A stretch of DNA of 64,000 nt from Mucilaginibacter sp. KACC 22773 (GCF_028736215.1 NZ_CP117883.1:3038001-3102000), one strand, 5' to 3'. Counted from the stretch's first letter, positions 8,685-17,863 are shown. The notes: a model not told the origin generated them from the sequence alone. Program-made: numbers and translations.

Positions 8685-9452
8685 ATGACATTTAATTCAA
8701 GACCTCAGCGCGAAAGTAACCAGATGGTGTTTGGCATCAGGGCTATCATGGAAGCCATCACTTCGGGCAAAGAGATTGAGGCATTATATATACAACGGGG
8801 TGCGGCCGGCGGCTTATCGCACGAACTAAAAGCCCTGCTTACCGAATACAATATTACAGCACAGCAAGTGCCTATTGAAAAGCTCAACAGGCTCACCGCC
8901 AAGAACCACCAGGGCGCTGTTGCTTTTATTTCGCCAATTGTTTATCAAAAAATAGAGAACATTATTCCTGATGTTTTTGAAAAAGGCGAGGTGCCGCTGA
9001 TATTGGTTTTGGATTCTATTACCGATGTACGCAACATGGGTGCTATAGCACGTACTGCTGAATGCGCAGGTGTACATGCCATAGTTATCCCAGCGAAAGG
9101 ATCGGCTCAGATTAACCCCGATGCTATAAAAACCTCGGCCGGTGCACTGTATAAGATACCGGTTTGTCGCCATGATAATTTTATGCAAACTGTTAGGTTT
9201 TTGCAGGAATCGGGCCTGCAGCTGGTTTGTTGTACCGAAAAAACCAAAGAAGATATTTACGTGCCAGATTATACCGCCCCGACAGCCATCATCATGGGAT
9301 CGGAAGAAGATGGCATCCGCAACGAGATCATCCGCATAGCCGACCACCTGGCTAAAATCCCGATGTTTGGCGAGATTGAATCGTTAAATGTATCGGTATC
9401 AACCGGGGTTATTTTATATGAGGCGATAAGGCAGCGCGGGTTGATTAAGTGA
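8685..9452 (+). CDS. rlmB: 23S rRNA (guanosine-2'-O)-methyltransferase RlmB
   Basis: This SPOUT-class (TrmH/SpoU) enzyme of 255 residues methylates a 23S rRNA guanosine (G2251 in E. coli). The N-terminal substrate-binding domain includes MVFGIRAIMEAI and LNRLTAKNHQGAVAFI. The SPOUT core carries the three family motifs: LVLDSITDVRNMGAIARTAE, IIMGSEEDGIRNEI and IPMFGEIESLNVSVSTGV, which form the trefoil knot that binds SAM. Length is usual. The gene is monocistronic and diverges from dnaB. RlmB fits best, but a tRNA target cannot be excluded from sequence alone. Confidence 0.93.
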   Translation: MTFNSRPQRESNQMVFGIRAIMEAITSGKEIEALYIQRGAAGGLSHELKALLTEYNITAQQVPIEKLNRLTAKNHQGAVAFISPIVYQKIENIIPDVFEKGEVPLILVLDSITDVRNMGAIARTAECAGVHAIVIPAKGSAQINPDAIKTSAGALYKIPVCRHDNFMQTVRFLQESGLQLVCCTEKTKEDIYVPDYTAPTAIIMGSEEDGIRNEIIRIADHLAKIPMFGEIESLNVSVSTGVILYEAIRQRGLIK

Positions 9453-9972
9453 GTAGTTGATTAGGTGAATGGTTGTTCGTGATTTTTAACCGATCAACCC
9501 GATCAGTCATGCCACAGGCTATAAAATATAGTTTGTGGCCAATTCGCCATGCTCCGGTAACAACCACAAACCGCCGGGCGAATAACTTATATTCCATATC
9601 GGGAAGCTTTGTTTTGCTAATTTGATGCACTGCCAGTTGACCTCAACATAAATATTTTTTTAGGAGAATATCGGCTAAAAACTATTTTCCGTCTCACAAT
9701 AATGGCATAATCGTTTTTTTGCCCAGCCACTGTTTAAAGAATTTTAATTCGGTTTAGCAGGTATAAAAATGGATAATAATCTGTTATTTATCACTGAAAT
9801 AAAACTAAATAGTTACCGGGTGAATTTGATAACCGTTTAAATAGTTTAAGCAGACAAATTGTTTTTCATTTAATAATCATATTTGATTAAAATTAAAAAG
9901 TAAATCCATCGTTTATTCATAAAATTTTGTTACTTTAAACTTTTAAATCGGACTTTAAGATTATTTAAGATA
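9453..9972. other. 520-bp intergenic region before recQ
   Basis: AT-rich and without a coding pattern I can support. A minus-strand reading frame near 9445-9630 has no recognisable protein. The recQ promoter should lie near its right end, but no perfect TAnnTTTG box is seen. Confidence 0.5.
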
Positions 9973-12168
9973 ATGATAGAAACTAAGAAGTCGCTATTTG
10001 ATAACCTTCAGAATTTTTTCGGATTCGACAACTTTAAGGGGGAGCAGGAAGCGATAATCACTAATATCCTGGCGGGTAACGATACTTTTGTTATTATGCC
10101 TACAGGTGGTGGTAAATCCATGTGTTATCAGTTACCGGCGCTAATGAGCGATGGTACTGCAATTGTAATTTCGCCATTGATAGCCCTGATGAAAAACCAG
10201 GTAGATCAGTTAAGGGCCTTCGGAGGCTCGGATAGTATAGCTCATTTTTTAAATTCGTCGCTTACCAAAGCAGATATTGGCCGGGTTAAAGAGGATGTAT
10301 TAGCTGGTAAAACCAAGCTATTGTATGTAGCTCCTGAGTCATTAACCAAACAAGAAAATATTGATTTTTTACGCCTTAACCAGGTATCATTTGTAGCCGT
10401 TGACGAAGCGCACTGTATCTCGGAGTGGGGACACGATTTTCGCCCCGAATACCGTAAGATACGGCAGGTGATCAGTAATATTGGGGATAATATTCCAATT
10501 ATTGCGTTAACAGCTACGGCAACGCCAAAAGTTCAGCAGGATATTCAAAAAAACCTGCAAATGAACAATGCTACCATTTACAAATCATCATTTAACCGGT
10601 CGAACCTTTTTTACGAAGTACGTGCCAAGCGTAACGTGATTAAGGAGATTGTAAAGTTTGTAAAACAAAACCAGGGTAAATCGGGCATTATTTATTGCCT
10701 CAGTCGTAAAAAAGTTGAAGAGGTTGCCGAAGCCCTTAACCTGAACGGTGTTAAAGCCCTGCCATACCATGCCGGGTTAGATCCTAAGGTGCGCGCCGAT
10801 ACACAAGACAAATTCCTGATGGAAGATGTTGACGTTATTGTGGCTACCATTGCCTTTGGGATGGGTATTGACAAACCGGATGTGAGATATGTAATTCACC
10901 ATGATGTGCCTAAGAGCATGGAAGGCTATTACCAGGAAACGGGTAGGGCAGGCCGCGATGGCGGCGAGGGCGTTTGCGTTGCTTTTTATTCTGAAAAGGA
11001 TATCGACAAGCTGCAAAAGTTCATGAAGGATAAACCTGTTGCCGAACGCGAGATTGGTACACAGATATTGAAGGAAGTTATTGACTATTGCGAATCGTCG
11101 GTTTGCCGCCGTAAGCAGTTGCTGCATTACTTTGGCGAGAACTTTAACGAGGCCGGCTGTAATAACATGTGCGATAACTGCTGCGGCCATAAAGAACACT
11201 TTGACGGTGAAGAGCATTTACATAAAGCCCTGAGTTTGATTAAACACATTGGCGAGAAGTTTGACGATCATCACATCATCAGCATCCTGATGGGGGAGGA
11301 AAACGCGCAAATTAAAAACTACGAGCACGACACCCTTGAGTACTATGGATCGGGCAAGGAGCAGGGTAAAAACCTGTGGAATTCATTGCTGCGCCAGGCG
11401 TTGCTAAGCAATTATTTATCGAAAGATATCGACCAGTATGGTTTGCTTAGGTTAACCAAGCTTGGGAATTCGTTTATTGAGAACCCGCACAGCATCCGTT
11501 TTGTGATGAACCATGTGATAGAGGGGACAGATGACGATGATGAAGCAGACGGCCCTAAACAAGGCGGTGGCGCCCTGGATACCCAGTTGCTGCAAATGCT
11601 GAAAGACCTGCGTAAAAAGCTTGCCAAACAAAAAGGATTGCCTCCTTTTGTTATTTTCCAGGATCCATCACTGGAAGAAATGTGTACGCATTACCCTGTA
11701 AATACCGAAGAACTGAAACAAATTTCGGGGGTGGGTGCCGGTAAGGCTTTAAAGTTTGGTAAACCTTTTACCGATCTGATTCAGAAGTATGTAGACGATA
11801 ATGATATTGACCGCCCTGTTGATATGGTTATTAAAAGTGCCGCCAACAAATCGGCCCTTAAGGTTTTCATTATTCAGAACATCGATCGTCATTTAAACCT
11901 GGATGATATTGCCGCTTCAAAAGGGCTTACCTACGAAGAGATATTGAAAGAAGTTGAAACCATAGTTAACTCGGGTACCAAACTTAACCTTAACTATTAC
12001 ATTGATGAGGTGATTGATGAGGATAAGCAGGAAGAGGTATTTGATTACTTCCGCACCGCCGAGGCCGACTCGATAGATGATGCCCTTGCCGAATTAGGTA
12101 ACGACGATTACACCCGTGAAGAGGTACAGTTGATGAGGATTAAGTTTCTATCCGAAATGGGGAACTAA
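9973..12168 (+). CDS. recQ: ATP-dependent DNA helicase RecQ
   Basis: RecQ (731 residues) is a 3'-5' DNA helicase used in recombination repair and fork rescue. The superfamily 2 motifs are present: TGGGKSMCYQLP (Walker A, ~45), VDEAHCISEWGHDFRPEY (DEAH box, ~140), TATATPKVQQDI, and motif VI QETGRAGRDG. The RecQ-C-terminal zinc site uses four cysteines (CESSVCRRKQLLHYFGE...CNNMCDNCC, ~380-415). A winged helix and an HRDC domain (about 540-615) follow. The C-terminal extension of about 110 residues after HRDC (KALKFGKPF onward) resembles the helix-turn-helix tail of Bacteroidota RecQ. Monocistronic, with a hairpin terminator after the stop. Confidence 0.97.
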   Translation: MIETKKSLFDNLQNFFGFDNFKGEQEAIITNILAGNDTFVIMPTGGGKSMCYQLPALMSDGTAIVISPLIALMKNQVDQLRAFGGSDSIAHFLNSSLTKADIGRVKEDVLAGKTKLLYVAPESLTKQENIDFLRLNQVSFVAVDEAHCISEWGHDFRPEYRKIRQVISNIGDNIPIIALTATATPKVQQDIQKNLQMNNATIYKSSFNRSNLFYEVRAKRNVIKEIVKFVKQNQGKSGIIYCLSRKKVEEVAEALNLNGVKALPYHAGLDPKVRADTQDKFLMEDVDVIVATIAFGMGIDKPDVRYVIHHDVPKSMEGYYQETGRAGRDGGEGVCVAFYSEKDIDKLQKFMKDKPVAEREIGTQILKEVIDYCESSVCRRKQLLHYFGENFNEAGCNNMCDNCCGHKEHFDGEEHLHKALSLIKHIGEKFDDHHIISILMGEENAQIKNYEHDTLEYYGSGKEQGKNLWNSLLRQALLSNYLSKDIDQYGLLRLTKLGNSFIENPHSIRFVMNHVIEGTDDDDEADGPKQGGGALDTQLLQMLKDLRKKLAKQKGLPPFVIFQDPSLEEMCTHYPVNTEELKQISGVGAGKALKFGKPFTDLIQKYVDDNDIDRPVDMVIKSAANKSALKVFIIQNIDRHLNLDDIAASKGLTYEEILKEVETIVNSGTKLNLNYYIDEVIDEDKQEEVFDYFRTAEADSIDDALAELGNDDYTREEVQLMRIKFLSEMGN

Positions 12169-12183
12169 TATAAAACGATATAG

Positions 12184-12219
12184 TAAAAAAAGGGAAGCAA
12201 TCATTGTTTCCCTTTTTTA
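12184..12219 (+). terminator. Terminator of recQ
   Basis: AAAAAAGGGAA (12185-12195) pairs with TTCCCTTTTTT (12208-12218), followed by a T run: an intrinsic terminator 16 bases after the recQ stop. Confidence 0.88.
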
Positions 12220-12260
12220 TTGGCCAAAAATCTTAATTTTAATATTCAACTTTAAATCAA

Positions 12261-13092
12261 TTGGCAAAGGCTTTAAAACTGATCGCAATAATTTTGATTT
12301 TTGGAATATTGACGATATTGACTCAAATAGGCGGGGTTGTGTACCTGTTGTCGTTTTTAACGCATGCTATTATTAAAAAGAAATTTGTCAATCGATACGC
12401 CATATTTGTTATAAAAACTACTACATTCCTTGTGCTTTATATTACATGCACATTTTTAATTATACCTCCGTTGGCCAAATTATTTGGGCGGGTGCCTTTG
12501 CCGATGACAAACACCAATAGCCTGCAACCGCTCAATATCCTGACATGTATTTTTAATCGTAACTATGTGCGGCCACAACTAAAAGATGTCGCTTTTAATG
12601 CCGCCAGGCAAATGAATGAAAGATATCCCGGTACGGTTATAAATTATTTGGATGCCAGTTTTCCGTTTATTAATAGGTTTCCGTTATTTCCTCACCTAAG
12701 CCACAATGATGGTAAAAAGCTTGACTTTGCCTTTTGTTATATCGACAGCAAAACGTCACAATCAACAAATTCAACGCCATCTCCTATAGGCTATGGAGTC
12801 AGCGAAATGCCACGACCAGATGAAATAAATACAGCGGCACTTTGCAGCCAGCAGGGGTATTGGCAGTATAGTATGGTCATGAAAATTGTATCCCAAAAAC
12901 AAAGCGAATTTTTTGTTTGACAGCATGCGGACCAAAAAACTTGTGGAAATACTTGCCTCAGAAAAATCAGTAGGTAAAATATTCATTGAACCTCATTTAA
13001 AGGCAAGATTGAACCTCACTACAAGTAAAATACGATTTCATGGTTGCAGGGCCGTTCGGCATGACGATCATATCCACGTTCAACTTATTTAA
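12261..13092 (+). pseudogene. Membrane-anchored LAS-type (MepA/M15-like) peptidase, frameshifted
   Basis: Two overlapping frames look like one gene. The first (12261-12920, TTG start) has an N-terminal region with about three membrane segments (residues 5-75) and then HNDGKKLD, which fits the HxxxxxxD zinc motif of LAS peptidoglycan peptidases (MepA, VanX, M15). Its frame stops at 12920. The second frame continues to 13092 and ends in RHDDHIHVQLI, matching the C-terminal HxH zinc/catalytic motif. The break falls between the two halves of the active site. A run of six T at 12909-12914 is the probable site: with five T the frame reads through as SEFLFDSMRTKKLVEIL. It is either a real inactivating or phase-variable indel, or a sequencing error. 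The convergent gene at 13085 overlaps its end by 8 bp. Confidence 0.72.
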
Positions 13093-13735
13093 AGTCTAAA
13101 TAATCCAGGTTCATATTCCCGTTTGCAACAATGTGAAGTTTTAGCACATGTACACCTTTGGTTAAAGATATTGAGCCGATAGAGTCTGCAGCGCTCCAAT
13201 GATGCCATTGCCGCCATGCAATAGTATCCTGGTTATCGTGGGTTGATGCTATTTTCATGGGGCCGGTGGCATCTTTACCGTCAACATCTATAGAGATAGC
13301 ACCATCGCCATTTGATGTATATAAAACGCCTATAGCATAAGTTCCTGATTTGGTTATCTTAACGGTGTAGTTGATCCATTCGCCGGGTTGTGTCCAGCCA
13401 ACATAAAATTTGTTCATGTCACGCGGCACCTTGTTGTACGGGTTATCGTCAATATGGTCATGAGCCTTGGTGTACGATATATCAACACCTTCTTTCATTC
13501 TGAACTCATTTAAAAAAGTTCCGTTGGCGGGGTTAAGCTTGCCGCTGCCGTTATTGGTGCTGTCGCTGTCATGATAGGCTACACCCTCGCCACCGGTATT
13601 ATAAAATTCGCACTCCAGCCTACCGGGCAGTTCCTGTATTTTATTTTGCCAGGGTTTGCCGGCACCAGTTTGCTTAAATGTAAAGGCATAGCAAAAAAAC
13701 GCCATACCGAACAAGGACAACAGAATCGTTTTCAT
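13085..13735 (-). CDS. Secreted CBM6-like carbohydrate-binding protein
   Basis: The 216-residue protein has a signal peptide (residues 1-18, ending near CYAFTF) and one beta-sandwich module of the CBM6/galactose-binding type. Signs include ELPGRLECEFYNTGGEGVAYHD (shown as its parts ELPGRLE and EFYNTGGEGVAYHD), VGWTQPGEWINYTVKI and the closing GVHVLKLHIVANGNMNLDYL. Paired aromatic residues (W near TQPGEW, W in QWHHW) fit a sugar-binding face. No catalytic domain is attached, which is unusual: such modules normally accompany a glycoside hydrolase. It may bind polysaccharide at the cell surface. It overlaps the convergent upstream gene by 8 bp. Confidence 0.8.
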   Translation of the reverse strand: MKTILLSLFGMAFFCYAFTFKQTGAGKPWQNKIQELPGRLECEFYNTGGEGVAYHDSDSTNNGSGKLNPANGTFLNEFRMKEGVDISYTKAHDHIDDNPYNKVPRDMNKFYVGWTQPGEWINYTVKITKSGTYAIGVLYTSNGDGAISIDVDGKDATGPMKIASTHDNQDTIAWRQWHHWSAADSIGSISLTKGVHVLKLHIVANGNMNLDYLDFK

Positions 13736-13798
13736 TTTTGAGGCTATAGTTGGTTGGCCTAAGGTACCAAAATCAACATAGATTTAACCACAACCGTT

Positions 13799-15700
13799 TT
13801 ATTTCGCAATAATCATAAACTCTGTACGCCTGTTTTTGGCCTTGTTTTCATCGGTAGTATTTGGTGCAATGGGCTGGGTTTCGCCATAGCCTTTATAAAC
13901 AAGGCGGGCAGCGGGTATTCCGTTGGTAACAAGATACTGGTAAACCGATTTCGCCCGGTTTTCTGATAGTGTTTGATTAAATTGAACCGCGCCAACGTTA
14001 TCTGTATGGCCTGATATTTCGATATGAACAGTTGGGTTTACGTTTAAGAATTCAACCAGTTTTAACAGTTCTGCTTTTGAGTCGCTCTGCAGGTCGAATT
14101 TGTTTGTATCAAAGAAAATATTTTTCAGGATCACTTTATTGCCAACCTCTATTGGAGATAATAACGCTTTAATATGGAAAGGTTTCTGCTCTTTGTAACC
14201 AACCAGCGAGAAATTATCTGAGTAAAACAAATAACCACTTTTCGAAATATTCAACCCGTAATTTTTGCCCGATGTTATAGTAGCTAAAAAGTCGCCCTCG
14301 TTGGCACTACTGTAGTCCTGGTAAACTGGCGTGTTATTTTGCAGGTCAATAATCTCAACGGCGGCTTCCAGCGGCTCATGGGTTTTTATATCGTTTACAT
14401 TGCCTTTTACATAAGTTACAATATGGGGTCTTAAGCTTGCGGGTAGTTCAAATGTATAAATATCGTACCCCCCGAAGCCATTAAGGTTATCTGAGGCAAA
14501 AAAGGCGTAGTTTCCGTAAGCTGTAAGTGTAAGGCCGTTTTCATCGCCATTGGTATTAATTGGATAGCCCAGGTTTTGAGGCTTTTGCCATTTGCCGTCT
14601 TTGCCAAGCCTGCTTACAAATAAATCTTTGTTGCCTAAGCCCGGCCAGCCATTTGAACAAAAATAAAAAGTACTGTCATCGGCATGAATAAACGGCGATT
14701 GCTCGTCATAGGAGGTATTGATATTGGGCCCCATATTTTCGGGCTCGCCCCAGCCTTTGTCTGTCAGCGACGATTTCCATATATCGTAGCCGCCGTACCC
14801 TCCTTTTTTATTGCTTACAAAATACAGCGTACGCCCGTCTGCGCTTATTGATGGCTGCGATTCCCAGCCCGAGGTATTTATGGGCGGACTCAGGTCGAAT
14901 GGTTTGCCCCAATCATCTCCTCGTTTTTGTGCAATATAAATATCACAACGGCCGCGGCCGTCGGGGCGATTACAGCCCGTAAAAAAAAGGTATTTACCAT
15001 CCTGCGATATGGATTGCGCCCCCTCGTTGTATTGATCGGTGTTAATGCGGTTGCTCAGGTAAGTGGCGGTATCCCATTTGCCGTTCACTTTCAGGCTTTT
15101 ATAAAAGTCTTCGTTTTTGTTTATTTTACGGGTAAAAATGAGCATGCTTTCATCTGCCGTAGCCACCGGCAGGTATTCATCATCGGCGGTATTTATATTG
15201 GCACCCATATTAATGGGTTTAAACGGTACAGGATGTTGTAGAGCCTGTACGCTAAACTTTGTATCGGCTATTAGCTTTTGGGCTAATGCATTATTCTGGG
15301 GCGTTAAATCAGGATAGGTGAGGTATTTTTCCAGGTGCTGTTGTGCCTGTGTGTACTTAGCTTCAAAAATTTCCGTTTCGCCAATTCGCAGGTAAATGGA
15401 GCGATTAAATTCGGGATTTAACTGGATAACTTTAAGGTATTCATCAATTGCCTGCTTATAAAGGTGCCGCATTTTTAATACATCCGCCAGCTGTGCATGG
15501 GCCTCAACAAACTTCGAATCTTCGGCGATAGCTTTTTGCAGGTTCTCAATGGCATCATCGTAGTAATGCTCATCAAGGTTTTGACCGGCCTGGGCAAAAT
15601 ACTTTATTGCCTCACTGTTTTTGGTGGAATATTGCCTTTGCTGAGACCATCCAGCAACAGAAAAGAACAAAAACAGGGCGAAGACGATTACAACTCTCAT
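13799..15700 (-). CDS. PorE-like TPR/PD40/OmpA envelope protein
   Basis: The 633-residue protein has a signal peptide (MRVVIVFALFLFFSVAGWSQ), TPR repeats (~25-150), WD40-like PD40 repeats (~165-420; repeated NTxxDExxP, SxDGxxLYFxSN and GGYDIW), a carboxypeptidase-regulatory-like domain (~430-500) and a C-terminal OmpA peptidoglycan-binding domain (~520-630; SGHTDNVG, LSENRAKSVYQYL, NRRTEFMI). This order is that of PorE (PG1058), a periplasmic type 9 secretion component that tethers the machine to peptidoglycan. Paralogues with the same layout exist, so PorE itself is not certain. I chose the ATG at 15700 because the signal peptide starts there. A TTG frame extension to 15709 enters a palindrome. 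Confidence 0.85.
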   Translation of the reverse strand: MRVVIVFALFLFFSVAGWSQQRQYSTKNSEAIKYFAQAGQNLDEHYYDDAIENLQKAIAEDSKFVEAHAQLADVLKMRHLYKQAIDEYLKVIQLNPEFNRSIYLRIGETEIFEAKYTQAQQHLEKYLTYPDLTPQNNALAQKLIADTKFSVQALQHPVPFKPINMGANINTADDEYLPVATADESMLIFTRKINKNEDFYKSLKVNGKWDTATYLSNRINTDQYNEGAQSISQDGKYLFFTGCNRPDGRGRCDIYIAQKRGDDWGKPFDLSPPINTSGWESQPSISADGRTLYFVSNKKGGYGGYDIWKSSLTDKGWGEPENMGPNINTSYDEQSPFIHADDSTFYFCSNGWPGLGNKDLFVSRLGKDGKWQKPQNLGYPINTNGDENGLTLTAYGNYAFFASDNLNGFGGYDIYTFELPASLRPHIVTYVKGNVNDIKTHEPLEAAVEIIDLQNNTPVYQDYSSANEGDFLATITSGKNYGLNISKSGYLFYSDNFSLVGYKEQKPFHIKALLSPIEVGNKVILKNIFFDTNKFDLQSDSKAELLKLVEFLNVNPTVHIEISGHTDNVGAVQFNQTLSENRAKSVYQYLVTNGIPAARLVYKGYGETQPIAPNTTDENKAKNRRTEFMIIAK

Positions 15701-15701
15701 C

Positions 15702-15736
15702 TGTAACAATACGATATATTTATATCGTAAGTTACA
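15702..15736. promoter_or_regulatory. Dyad upstream of the PorE-like gene
   Basis: ACGATATA-TT-TATATCGT (15711-15728) is a perfect 18-bp palindrome. It is flanked by TGTAAC (15702-15707) and GTTACA (15731-15736), which are also mutually inverted. It begins 2 bp upstream of the ATG and could be an operator or a hairpin in the leader. Confidence 0.6.
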
Positions 15737-15740
15737 AATA

Positions 15741-16364
15741 TTACGGGATATTCAGGTATTTATGCGTTTGTAACGAAATTTCCCATTGAGGATTATTCAT
15801 CACATAGTCAACAATAAGCGGGGTCATTTCTTTTGATTTTGACCATTCGGGTTGTAAATACAGTTTACAATCGGGTGATACCATTTTGGCGTGATACTCG
15901 GCCCATTCAAAATCCGATTTGTTAAATACAATCACTTTTAATTCGTGGGCGTGCTCGGCAACCTGTTGCGTTGGCGCTTTGAACTTTTTTGGCGACAGGC
16001 AAATCCAATCCCAATCGCCTGATAGCGGGTATGCACCGGATGTTTCAATAAAAGTTTTTATACCCCGGTCATGCAATTGTGTGGTCAGATAATCAAGATT
16101 GTAAATAAGCGGCTCGCCACCGGTTACCACAACAGCCTTTGAAGGATGTATGGATGCATTGGCAACAATCTGATCGGCAGCGGTAAGCGGATGCAGTTCG
16201 GCGTCCCAACTTTCCTTTACGTCGCACCAATGGCAGCCAACATCACAGCCGCCAAGACGGATAAAATAAGCGGCTTTGCCGGTGTTGTATCCTTCGCCCT
16301 GTATTGTATAAAACTCTTCCATTAAAGGAAGCAGCGTGCCATCGTCTGGAATTTGGTGTGCCAT
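15741..16364 (-). CDS. queE: 7-carboxy-7-deazaguanine synthase QueE
   Basis: QueE is a radical SAM enzyme that contracts the ring of 6-carboxytetrahydropterin to 7-carboxy-7-deazaguanine in queuosine (preQ0) biosynthesis. The 207-residue protein carries the [4Fe-4S] motif CDVGCHWC (CxxxCxxC, residues ~44-51) inside RLGGCDVGCHWCDV, plus FYTIQGEGYNTG near the N terminus and VVVTGGEPLIY in the SAM-binding region. The start is MAHQIPDDG, because an upstream ATG at 16376 lies inside the -7 box. Other queuosine genes are not in the window. The small size is typical of the minimal QueE fold. Confidence 0.95.
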   Translation of the reverse strand: MAHQIPDDGTLLPLMEEFYTIQGEGYNTGKAAYFIRLGGCDVGCHWCDVKESWDAELHPLTAADQIVANASIHPSKAVVVTGGEPLIYNLDYLTTQLHDRGIKTFIETSGAYPLSGDWDWICLSPKKFKAPTQQVAEHAHELKVIVFNKSDFEWAEYHAKMVSPDCKLYLQPEWSKSKEMTPLIVDYVMNNPQWEISLQTHKYLNIP

Positions 16365-16373
16365 AATATTTTG

Positions 16374-16381
16374 CAAAAGTA
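16374..16381 (-). promoter_or_regulatory. -7 promoter box for queE
   Basis: On the minus strand TACTTTTG matches TAnnTTTG and ends nine bases before the ATG at 16364, giving a very short leader. Confidence 0.55.
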
Positions 16382-16587
16382 CCTAAATAAGCCGAAAGCA
16401 TGAAGCTGAATGGTAAACGCAGGGTAAAACGTTTATCCGTTTTGTACATCCGGCATGTCCGGCATATCGTTGTGAGCGGTTATTATTAAATAAACAATAT
16501 TTAAGTACCTGTATCACTGCAATAATTGGTTTTGAATTGTAAATTAGCGTCATGAAATCATAATTAATCTATAAAACAATTGTTACC

Positions 16588-17352
16588 ATGAAAAAACTAT
16601 ACGTTCCAATTATTTTTTTGGCTTTGTTATGTTTTAGCTCGTGTGTTGACATTGAAGAGCATTATGACTTTAAAAGCGACGGCAGCTGCAACGTTGCGTA
16701 TGGTTTTGACATGAGCAAAGCTGTTTCGGTGTTGGTAAACCTCGTATCCGATTCGTTGAAACAAACACCTCAGTTTAGTTTGATTAAGGATACTACGCTC
16801 AATTTTTACAGTGCTATGCCCGATAGTACCCAGCAAAAAATGAATGCCTCCGAAATTGAACTGGCAAAAAGCAGCGACCTTACCGTACATATGAACCTGA
16901 AGAAAAGCATTATGAAAGTTGCTATTAATCATAAAGCCAAAGATGCTGCCGATCTTAAATATTACCTTCAAAACGTATCAAAAATAGCGCTAAACAGTCA
17001 AATCAGTGCTTTATCAACCGGGGAGAACAATAGTAAAACCCTTGATGCTAAACAAATGGTTGCCGGGCAGGACTATTACTCGTACGAGATAACGCCGCAC
17101 CGGTTTTACCGGATAGTTGATAAGATAAAGTTTAACGCGTTTTTAAAGAAAACAAAGTCAACTTTTATGATGGCAAAAGCTATGCTGATAGATATGCCCT
17201 ACAAAGTAGTGTTGAATTTTGCTAAACCGATAAAAAAACTCAATAACCCTAAAGCTGTACTCTCGGCCGACAGGCGAAGCATTACGCTGGTAACTAATAT
17301 GGACGAGGTAATTAAAAACCCCTCGGTAATGAATTTGAAGATCGATTTTTAG
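16588..17352 (+). CDS. Lipoprotein of unknown function
   Basis: The 254-residue protein has a lipoprotein signal peptide with lipobox FSSC (Cys19), followed by VDIEEHYDFKSDGSCNV. The N-terminal part resembles the start of Bacteroidota lipoproteins annotated as hypothetical, in which a short beta-rich region with FKSDGS begins the mature protein. No enzyme motif is visible. The mature protein is rich in Lys and Ser, and the C terminus (SADRRSITLVTNMDEV) is beta-like. The Rieske gene starts 3 bp after its stop on the same strand, so the two are probably cotranscribed. The function of the pair is not evident. Confidence 0.75.
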   Translation: MKKLYVPIIFLALLCFSSCVDIEEHYDFKSDGSCNVAYGFDMSKAVSVLVNLVSDSLKQTPQFSLIKDTTLNFYSAMPDSTQQKMNASEIELAKSSDLTVHMNLKKSIMKVAINHKAKDAADLKYYLQNVSKIALNSQISALSTGENNSKTLDAKQMVAGQDYYSYEITPHRFYRIVDKIKFNAFLKKTKSTFMMAKAMLIDMPYKVVLNFAKPIKKLNNPKAVLSADRRSITLVTNMDEVIKNPSVMNLKIDF

Positions 17353-17355
17353 TAA

Positions 17356-17694
17356 ATGACCTGGTATAAAATCGCCGAAATAAAAAATACTCCTGAGCCA
17401 TTCATCAAAAAAGTAAAAGCCGGAAATAGAAGCATTTGCCTGATAGGCTTTGAGGGCAAGATTTACGCAACTGCAATTAACTGTCCGCATGCGGGATTCG
17501 ACCTAAGCCAGGGTTTGTGCGTTAAAGGAAAAATTGTTTGCCCTTATCATCGCTACACCTATAACCTAACTACCGGCAAGGGCGGGGAGGGGCAGAATGA
17601 TTATTTGGAGACTTACCCTGTCGACATCAGGGGCGATGATATTTACGTTGGTATTAATTCTTTTTGGGATAAGGTGAAGCAAGCGTTTAAGTGA
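17356..17694 (+). CDS. Rieske [2Fe-2S] protein
   Basis: A small soluble Rieske-type ferredoxin of 112 residues. The cluster ligands are visible as NCPHAGFDL (C-x-H) and VCPYHRYTYN (C-x2-H), in the spacing expected for Rieske clusters. It resembles the ferredoxin subunits of ring-hydroxylating dioxygenases and NirD-type small subunits, but no oxygenase lies nearby. No signal peptide, so it is cytoplasmic. It starts 3 bp after the lipoprotein stop. Likely an electron carrier for an unlinked partner. Confidence 0.92.
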   Translation: MTWYKIAEIKNTPEPFIKKVKAGNRSICLIGFEGKIYATAINCPHAGFDLSQGLCVKGKIVCPYHRYTYNLTTGKGGEGQNDYLETYPVDIRGDDIYVGINSFWDKVKQAFK

Positions 17695-17790
17695 TAGGTT
17701 GATTAAGTTGGATTGTGTTGCTTATAATTAATGGAGTCGGTTTGCGCGATACTATGTATTACCAACAAACTGTGTGTACCACCTGATAAT

Positions 17791-17863
17791 GAAACACCCA
17801 GATACACCCTGGTACGGGCTGAAACACCCTGGTACAGGCTGAAACACCCTGGTACGGGGTGGT
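17791..17863. repeat. Short tandem repeat CTGAAACACCCTGGTACRGG
   Basis: Two full 20-bp units (17819-17838 and 17839-17858) differ at one base, preceded by a partial unit (17804-17818) and by GAAACACCC at 17791. They sit between the convergent Rieske and folD genes. No coding or RNA role is apparent. Confidence 0.85.

Noticed and set aside
8826-9347. A 173-residue minus-strand reading frame inside rlmB
   Set aside because: It lies wholly inside rlmB, whose SPOUT motifs are unmistakable, and its residues show no domain.
12894-12900. Programmed -1 frameshift at an A AAA AAC heptamer
   Set aside because: The heptamer exists, but the needed change is +1 (or -2) and the codon phase is wrong for -1 slippage. 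A T5/T6 indel explains the data better.
12886-13092. An independent 68-residue gene with a TTG start
   Set aside because: Its end carries the HxH part of the LAS motif missing from the preceding frame, so it is better read as the frameshifted 3' half.
17791-17863. A small RNA or regulatory RNA in the tandem-repeat spacer
   Set aside because: No promoter box, hairpin or terminator of an RNA gene is visible around the repeats.
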